From Lucinisca nassula (taxonomy: Eukaryota > Mollusca > Bivalvia > Lucinida > Lucinidae), in assembly GCA_963580285.1 (NCBI GenBank), contig OY757011.1:121985846-122049845 (forward strand): 64,000 nucleotides of DNA, given 5' to 3'. The notes beneath the pieces are model-generated. The model saw only the letters and a list, made by a program, of their open reading frames with translations, did not search any database and had not been told where the DNA came from. Position 1 is the first letter of the stretch, and every line of letters begins with the position of its first letter. A program made the translations under genes and the position numbers. Below are positions 57,813-64,000 of this stretch, in pieces.

Positions 57813-59775
57813 ATGAGTGACCGAAAGGGAACAAACTTAATCGAATCCTTTGAGGATGATAATCCCAGCTTGTGGCTTCCAAGGGGACATATTATTACAC
57901 ATCAACCACAGGCTTCACCACCTCCTGCAATGTTAGGATCATTCACTGAACAGCCTGATCCTGTGCAGGCTACACCAACAAAGAATCCAACTGACACTTC
58001 CAGTTCTCATGCTGTAGTCATGAAAACACTAGAGAAAAATGACTTTATTTCAGAAAAATCCAGAAATCCAAATCTTACTGCAGAAACAGAAAAATCTAGA
58101 AGTGACACTAGTAAATGTGCAGATGTTTCGGATTTGTCTTACTCTCGGACATCGCATGTTAGTGCAATCGAAAGAGAAAAACATGTTAGTGATAAATTCA
58201 ATGGTGTTTTATACCATATTAATTATTCCTACATACAACCAGATTGCTATACTATTTTCCACAAGGGGACTATATAGTCAGTTTATCTCTTGTTTAGAAA
58301 AAGAACTTCATTCAAAGTCAGCCAACAAAGAGAAACCTCGTTATGAAACTCATCTAAATGGACAAAAGTGTGTAATAGCTGGTGACCAGTCAGAGTCCTC
58401 TGTTGTAGTGACAGGCCCCGCTCGTAGTCTCTGGAGAGAAACTACATTTTTACGCATGTCAGTAAGACTATTTAGCTACTTTGCGGCAGATAATGGGGAA
58501 GAGACCAGCGTGTCACATGGGACACAAGCCTTAACGTCAACACCAGCTGACCAGCTGAGACATCAAACACATTCAAATCTTTTTATGTCTCCGATAGCCG
58601 TGCCGAAGCCCATAGAAGCTATGAACTGTGAGGAGATAAACAAACAATTAAATATCCTCTCCGGAGTAACAAAGACATTACAAGGGCAAATTGATCAAAT
58701 AAATCATATCATGAATGGATTAATTAATAAAGTGGAGAACATAAAGCAGTGTAATTACTTAAGGAAAACCACTAATGAAGCACCATCAGTTGTGGTATTG
58801 TCACAAAATGAAAATGATGAAGTTGGTGCGAAAACAATGTGCAATTTGTTTGATGAAGGACAGCCAGCTGTTTTTCCAGGGACTGCATCATATAGTGCAG
58901 CCACCAAAACTAACTTGGAGAAAAAACAAAATAGGAACATAGCTGAAAAGCAGCCGAGTGCAACAGGAAGCAAGAACCCTCCCAGTAAACAGTCTAGGAA
59001 CATAGATAAATCATCGGGGAGACCAATCCAAACAATCATTGGTCATCGAGCAACACAGCCAAAAACTCTGTTAATAGGTGACTCTATTATCTCTGGGATA
59101 AGCAAGAGGGGTTTACACAGGAATGTTGAATGTCACCCTATCCCTGGTGCAACAGTGGACATACTAATGCATAAAATTAGAATTTTTGATTTGAAGAGTT
59201 TTGAAAACATCATAATTTATGTCGCAGGCAATGAGGCAGCAAATATCAAAACAGACTTAGACCTGGACACCACTGAAGAAAAGTATGAACAGTTAGTAAA
59301 TTTCATTAAAGAGAAAAGTGCTGAAATTAACATTTATCTTTGTAGTGTTTGCCCGCGTGAGGATACTTCTGTTGAAGACATTAATGAGATGATCAAAAGA
59401 CAAAGTCAGCATCATCAAGGAACTTTTATCGACATCCACAAGACCTTTTACAACAAGCATAATCAGCTTAAAACTCATTTCTACGACCAAAGGGACAATT
59501 TACATCTATCAGCATCAGGTACAAAAGGATTACTTGGTGCTATAAATAGACATATAGAAATTGTTGACGATTTCAAGAAATGTACCCAAAGAACCTTTTC
59601 AGCTGGAAAGGTCCAATACAGACCTCGTCATTCTCAAAATGACAACAGCTATGAGCGATGTTTTAAATGTGGACTTTCTAATCACAGAACTAGTGAGTGC
59701 TTCCATAAAAATCAAGTTCAATGTTTTCAGTGTAACTACTTTGGACACAAAGATAAATTTTGTTGGAATCTATAG
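57813..59775 (+). pseudogene. LINE-G ORF1: coiled coil, SGNH domain, two zinc knuckles (one frameshift)
   Basis: ATG at 57813 (MSDRKGTNLIESFEDD). This frame runs to 58277; the coherent sequence then continues in another frame, open from 58039 to 59775, so one frame change near 58255-58265 (TATATAG region) separates them. Segments: a Ser/Thr/Pro-rich N-terminus; a helical part EEINKQLNILSGVTKTLQGQ then IDQINHIMNGLINK (about 58630-58740); an SGNH-like domain with LLIGDSIISGI (about 59070), IIYVAGNEAAN (59215) and RDNLHLSASGTKGL (59490); and two CCHC knuckles, CFKCGLSNHRTSEC and CFQCNYFGHKDKFC (59658-59763). Esterase plus knuckles is a known CR1/L2-type ORF1 layout. Its role would be RNA binding and particle formation. 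Confidence 0.82.
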
Positions 59776-59823
59776 GACATCGGCAAATATGCCACCCATA
59801 CTGAAAATAATACAGTCTCATTC

Positions 59824-62800
59824 ATGTCAATCAATAGGTTTAACTTCTTAGCAAGTATGTGCGAAAGCTGTAATTATGTTCATTGTGAATGTGACAAGAA
59901 CAATAACTTTACAAATACACAATATACAAGTATCAGTAAAACTAATAGCAAATCAAGGGAGACAAATTGTGACTTTTCAGAAACTGTTTATGATTTATCA
60001 ACACTGATTGATAGCAGTAAACATTTTAACAATATATATGGTAATTCCACCACAGAAAATAATACTTTCCTTGATTATGACACTATAATTGATGATAATA
60101 ATGTGCATGAAAATGATTTGCATGAAAATAGTATGCATGAAAATGTGCATGCTTGCCATTCTTCCATGAGTGCCCAAAGCATCTTAAATTTAGGTCTTCA
60201 TAAAAAAGGATTTAAGATGGGTCATTTGAATGTTCAAGGTATACAAAACAAAATTGATCAAATTGATTTGCTTTTAAATAGTTCACAAAACAATGTACAT
60301 GTATTAGGACTCAGTGAAAGCAAACTGAATTGTTATCATATGAATGATATATTTGAAGTTCAAAATTATCAAATGTTTCGGAAAGATAGAACTAATTCAG
60401 TGGAAAGGCCTGAACAGGGAGGTGGCCTTCTGGTCTATGTAAAAGATGGTATAAACTGTAAAAGGAGATGCGATTTAGAATGTGAGCGAATTGAATGTTT
60501 GTGGTTGGAAATTTTCCCAACAAATAGTAAAAGTTTTCTGGTTGGAAATATTTACAGACACCCAATTGAAGCGATTAGCTGGAATGAGCAATTTGAAAAT
60601 TACCTAGAAAAAATTTTAGAATGTGAAAAAGAAGTTTATTTACTGGGTGATTTCAACCGTGACCTCGTGCAAGACAGCATTAAGCAAACTTGGCTTGAAT
60701 ATATGGAAACCTTCGGCCTGTTTCAATATATCAAAGTGCCTACAAGAGTCACAGATCAGTCTGCAACTTTGATTGATCATGTCTATTCAAATACCCACAC
60801 TAATATTCTGATGACCACAGTTCCACGGGTAGGCCTAAGTGATCATTTTCCCATTTTTATTAGTAGAAAAATGAATGGATCATACAGTCTCAAGAATACC
60901 CATTACACTATATCATATAGATCCTTCAAAAACTTTGATGAAAATAAGTTCATTAATGATTTGCAGTCAACCCCATTGGACGTAATAAAAATATTTGACG
61001 ATGTTAATGATATTGTTGAAGCATGGTCAACTCTGTTTTGTGACATTGTTGACACACATCTGCCCTTGCGTAAACACCGTGTCAAGCGCAAACAGCGACC
61101 AAAATGCCTAACTGCAGATATAATTGATGCTTTTAAAACAAGAGATCGGTTCAAATCTATAAACAATGATGAACAATATAGAGTCTGGAGAAATAAAGTT
61201 AATAAAATGATTAAGGTAGCGAAGAAACAGCAGTACTCTGAAATCATTAATGAAAATGATAAAAATCCAGCCAGTGTGTGGAAACTTTTTAAAGAACTAG
61301 GAGCAAGTAAATGTAATATTGGAAATAGTATTTTGTCATTAAAATTTGGTGACAAAACCATCAAAAATCCTTCTGAAATTTCATCTGAATTCAACAAGTT
61401 TTTTGTATCTGTAGCCTCAAAAATAAAAGAACCCATTATACCCTCTACTTTTGACAGACTTAAAATGTTTTGTGATCAAAAGTTAACAGGAAGCTCTCCT
61501 TTTTCTATTCCTAACATTGAATATGAAGAAGTTGAAAAATACCTGGGAACTATTGATATTACCAAGGCTACTGGAGCAGACAATATTGGGCCAAGGTTAT
61601 TAAAATTGGCAGCACCATACATATCTGAAAGCATTACTTTCATTTGTAATCAAAGCATAATGAAATCAAAATTTCCTGAAAAATGGAAAGAAGGTAAAGT
61701 GACTCCCCTTCACAAAACTGGATGTAAAGATGACACAAACAACTATAGACCTATCTCAGTTCTACCTGTCCTGTCAAAGTTGTTAGAAAAACATGTACAT
61801 GATACTTTAATGTTCTATTTATCTTCTAATTATCTGCTTCATTCCACTCAATCTGGCTTCAGACCAAATCACTCCTGTGAGACAGCATTATTACAAATGA
61901 CCACAAAATGTTTAGATGCAATAAATAACAGTGAAATGATTGGGATGGTAATGATTGATTTTAGAAAGGCATTTGATTTGGTGTACCATACATTATTGCT
62001 TAAAAAACTCGAATACTATAAAATTTCTGAGGAAACCATCAGCTGGTTTTCTTCCTATTTACTAGAGAGGAAACAAAAAGTCTTTGTCAACAACACACTG
62101 TCAAACACTGAAGATATCATATGTGGAGTGCCTCAGGGATCCATTTTAGGGCCATTACTATTTTTAATATTTATTAATGACCTTCCATTAAATATTGATA
62201 ATGTACTTACGGACTTATATGCCGATGACACAACCCTTTATTGTACAGGTAAATCACAAACGTTCATTGAAAAGCAGCTACAAGCTGCATTGCATAAGCT
62301 TTCTACTTGGTGCAAACAAAATGGAATGCTAATAAACACTGCTAAAACAAAAGCAATGTTACTTACTACACCCCAAAAGAGAACTCATTTAAATAAAAAT
62401 ACATTTCTGTTGACTTTAAACAATGAAACATTAACAGTGGTCTCAAGTGATAAAATTTTAGGAATACACATTGACAACAATTTAACATGGACAGATCATA
62501 CTAATGCTGTTGCCAAAAAAATTATGTCTAATTTATGGTTGCTCTCTAGAATTAAGGAATACTTATCCACTGATCAAAGAGTACAATTTTACAAGGCCTA
62601 CATACAACCCCACATCGATTATTGCAATTCCATCTGGGGAGGCACTTCACAAAGAAATCTTGACAGGATATATAGGCTACAAAAAAGAGCATGTAAAATT
62701 ATTTTAGATTACCAGTACGAAGACATAGCAGTCAGCATGGAGGAACTTAAGATTCTTAACATTTATGAACGAATTTACCTCAAGAAAGCTAAAATTATGT

Positions 62801-63063
62801 ATAAAATTTCAAATTCTTTGACACCTCAATACATTAATGAAATGTTCCACTTACGACCTTTGAATGATACTCTTCAGTCCCTAAGATCATCAGGAACAAT
62901 AAATTATGTGTTACCAAGGCCCAACAAAGAGCTGTTCAAGCAGAGTTTGATTTACTCTGGTCCAGTGATATGGAATAATTTACCTGATAAACTTAAACAT
63001 TTGGAAACTATTGACAGCTTTCACAAAAATTGTATAAAATGGATGAAAGGGGCTCAAATGTGA
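59824..63063 (+). CDS. LINE-G ORF2: APE endonuclease and reverse transcriptase, intact
   Basis: 1079 codons, uninterrupted, starting 48 bp after the ORF1 stop. After an N-terminal Asn/His-rich leader with a CESCNYVHCEC cluster (residues 13-23), the APE endonuclease spans about 129-340: MGHLNVQGIQNK, VLGLSESKLN, GGGLLVYVKDGI, LLGDFNRDL, LIDHVYSN, GLSDHFPIF. Reverse transcriptase spans about 560-830: TKATGADNIGPRLLKLA, NYRPISVLPVLSKLLEK, QSGFRPNHSCETALLQ, MVMIDFRKAFDLVYHTLLL, GVPQGSILGPLLFLIFINDL, LYADDTTLYC. Thumb: LGIHIDNNLTW, and the C-terminus YSGPVIWNNLPDKLKHLE. All catalytic residues I can name (the E, D, DH of EN; D and DD of RT) are present. It resembles the CR1/L2 group of the Jockey superfamily. 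No RNase H. Confidence 0.95.
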   Translation: MSINRFNFLASMCESCNYVHCECDKNNNFTNTQYTSISKTNSKSRETNCDFSETVYDLSTLIDSSKHFNNIYGNSTTENNTFLDYDTIIDDNNVHENDLHENSMHENVHACHSSMSAQSILNLGLHKKGFKMGHLNVQGIQNKIDQIDLLLNSSQNNVHVLGLSESKLNCYHMNDIFEVQNYQMFRKDRTNSVERPEQGGGLLVYVKDGINCKRRCDLECERIECLWLEIFPTNSKSFLVGNIYRHPIEAISWNEQFENYLEKILECEKEVYLLGDFNRDLVQDSIKQTWLEYMETFGLFQYIKVPTRVTDQSATLIDHVYSNTHTNILMTTVPRVGLSDHFPIFISRKMNGSYSLKNTHYTISYRSFKNFDENKFINDLQSTPLDVIKIFDDVNDIVEAWSTLFCDIVDTHLPLRKHRVKRKQRPKCLTADIIDAFKTRDRFKSINNDEQYRVWRNKVNKMIKVAKKQQYSEIINENDKNPASVWKLFKELGASKCNIGNSILSLKFGDKTIKNPSEISSEFNKFFVSVASKIKEPIIPSTFDRLKMFCDQKLTGSSPFSIPNIEYEEVEKYLGTIDITKATGADNIGPRLLKLAAPYISESITFICNQSIMKSKFPEKWKEGKVTPLHKTGCKDDTNNYRPISVLPVLSKLLEKHVHDTLMFYLSSNYLLHSTQSGFRPNHSCETALLQMTTKCLDAINNSEMIGMVMIDFRKAFDLVYHTLLLKKLEYYKISEETISWFSSYLLERKQKVFVNNTLSNTEDIICGVPQGSILGPLLFLIFINDLPLNIDNVLTDLYADDTTLYCTGKSQTFIEKQLQAALHKLSTWCKQNGMLINTAKTKAMLLTTPQKRTHLNKNTFLLTLNNETLTVVSSDKILGIHIDNNLTWTDHTNAVAKKIMSNLWLLSRIKEYLSTDQRVQFYKAYIQPHIDYCNSIWGGTSQRNLDRIYRLQKRACKIILDYQYEDIAVSMEELKILNIYERIYLKKAKIMYKISNSLTPQYINEMFHLRPLNDTLQSLRSSGTINYVLPRPNKELFKQSLIYSGPVIWNNLPDKLKHLETIDSFHKNCIKWMKGAQM

Positions 63064-63175
63064 AACATGTGAACAGCTAGTGTGTGTGTGTTTGTGAGTG
63101 TGTGACCAAAGTTCTTAACTTGTGTTTCGTTTCGACAAGTTTGTTCCTTGGTAAAAACATGTTTTTTTTTTTTTT

Positions 63176-63430
63176 TAAGTCTGTGAAATGAACACCCCTC
63201 TACAACCCACTTTAACTGGGGCTTACAGGGGTATACTTTATTTTTCTTATTTCTATTCCGGGGCATGGTTTGTGGGTGCTTGTTAGACCCACCTCAATGA
63301 GGCAGTTCTAACGGGAACCCTCAGCCTGTGTTTGTGGCGTGAATAAGACAAATATCACAAATTTTCATCAGAAAAGTAACGTTTTGGAAATATCTGGCGA
63401 TATGAAAGATTACACTATGCCATATGTGTA
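63176..63430. mobile_element. M2-related hairpin element in the LINE-G 3' UTR
   Basis: AAATGAACACCCCTC, AACTGGGGCTTACAGGGGTA, TTTTTCTTATTTCT, core TTGTTAGACCCACCTC/GAGGCAGTTCTAACGGG, GACAAATATCACAAATTTTC. It has the family order of the M2 relative at 37870 and is more diverged than 872-1151. Confidence 0.6.
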
Positions 63431-63621
63431 TGTTATCATAATGTTGTTGTTTTTGTTAGCAGTAACATTAATTAGTTAACTTCAATGGCTGTGTTTGCTC
63501 AAGAGATTATGTCATGACTGAATGTATATATATGATTCACTACATTGTTGTATATATTGTAAATAATAGAGGGCCTCATGGAAGATTAGCTTGCATTTCT
63601 GCTAAATGTGTTACCCTCTGA

Positions 63622-63630
<9 letters not shown>

Positions 63631-63652
<22 letters not shown>

Positions 63653-63660
63653 TATTATTA
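63631..63660. repeat. (TTA)n tail of LINE-G
   Basis: About ten ATT/TTA steps end the element, directly before the resumed LINE-F sequence. Confidence 0.9.
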
Positions 63661-63673
63661 TCATATTCTACAG

Positions 63674-64000
63674 CTTCAGACAGGTTACTCCTCACTAAAT
63701 GCCAACAGAAGCAAGACTGGTCAGAATGTGTCCCCTTTGTGTGACTGTGGGAGACAGGAAACAACAGAGCACTGCCGACTGGAGTGTAACTTTTCCAACA
63801 CCCAGTGGAACGAGCTACTGAAGTCTCTAAATGGACAGATCGGCATCTTCTCCCTAGATATACAGCTCCTTCTGGGCAATGATGAACACCCGTATATTGA
63901 TGGCTGGATGGAGAACCACCATCCAAACAGAATTGGGACGGTTCATTCAACACACTGGCAGATTCTCTGGATCATCTCCTAGGTCTGGAAGTAACCCTTG
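63674..64000 (+). pseudogene. LINE-F C-terminal zinc region, continued
   Basis: Reads LQTGYSSLNANRSKTGQN, then SPLCDCGRQETTEHCRLEC (a Cys-x-Cys ... His-x3-Cys set typical of the segment after RNase H in I-type LINEs), then KSLNGQIGIFSLDIQLLLGN and DEHPYIDGWMENHHPN, stopping at 63980. It joins in frame with the end of the piece at 56993 once LINE-G and one copy of the target repeat are discounted. The (ATT)n-derived residues at the start of the open frame are not part of it. Confidence 0.85.

Larger units (their letters stand above)
56994..63662 (+). mobile_element. LINE-G, full-length 6.7-kb retrotransposon
   Basis: The ends are fixed by the older LINE-F it interrupts: LINE-F stops after GATATACAG (56985-56993) and continues after ATATTCTACAG (63663-63673), an imperfect target duplication. 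The frames on the two sides are in register. It contains a 5' UTR with a 28-bp hairpin and a duplicated block, ORF1 (57813-59775), ORF2 (59824-63063), a 3' UTR with an M2-related hairpin, and a (TTA)n tail (63631-63660). The intact ORF2 makes it the youngest large element in the window. Confidence 0.85.

Overview
This window looks like a gene-poor, repeat-saturated, AT-rich stretch of an animal nuclear genome. A marine or freshwater invertebrate, most likely a bivalve or another mollusc, is my best guess. That inference rests on CR1/L2/I-type LINEs, a Penelope-like element, several tRNA-headed SINEs, long-armed foldback elements, TTAA-flanked MITEs and a hammerhead-ribozyme retrozyme; no bacterial-type gene or operon is present. 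I found no convincing host gene. The only candidate is one small exon-like reading frame near 47.35 kb.

Layout. 0.2-8.9 kb: palindromic TTAA MITEs, a 169-bp satellite (2.5-3.5 kb), a 37-bp minisatellite, a 0.72-kb tandem duplication and a second tandem array of about 168 bp (7.3-8.1 kb), ending in an antisense LINE 3' fragment. 8.9-16.7 kb: two copies of a 1-kb repeat, each marked by different insertions that the other lacks; a 1.3-kb G-rich (GGGTA)n-like array; a foldback element; and a second foldback with iterated-motif arms. 16.7-18.6 kb: a SINE split by another SINE and a 5'-truncated LINE. 18.8-27.7 kb: a foldback element split by an almost complete 7.8-kb LINE (LINE-B). LINE-B carries an SGNH-like ORF, a field of short hairpins, a PHD/coiled-coil ORF1 and a damaged endonuclease/reverse-transcriptase ORF2. 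27.7-34.2 kb: iterated-motif repeats, another foldback, microsatellites and SINE-like copies. 34.4-36.4 kb: a damaged Penelope-like reverse transcriptase whose 3' unit is scattered at six further sites. 36.5-39.8 kb: a foldback lying in a GATA microsatellite, then a broken LINE. 40.8-45.5 kb: decayed satellite units interrupted by Penelope 3' units and by the most notable object, a 2.3-unit, 261-bp-period array on the minus strand with two well-formed hammerhead ribozyme cores. 47-52 kb: 5S-rRNA-derived repeats, SINE fragments and a TA-flanked DNA element. 52.2-64 kb: a broken CR1-like LINE, then an old RNase H-bearing LINE (LINE-F). LINE-F is cut three or more times, by a SINE-like repeat, by a hAT-type element with a perfect 8-bp target duplication, and by a nearly full-length 6.7-kb LINE (LINE-G) with an intact 1079-residue ORF2. 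LINE-F resumes at 63.67 kb.

How the parts work together. Parasitic layers dominate. LINE-A and SINE S2 share a 3' tail, the usual sign that a SINE borrows a LINE's machinery. The hammerhead retrozyme lies in the same window as a Penelope-like reverse transcriptase, the enzyme class proposed to move such RNAs. Nested insertions give empty-site comparisons that define the ends of LINE-B, LINE-G, the hAT element and SINE S1 without any database.
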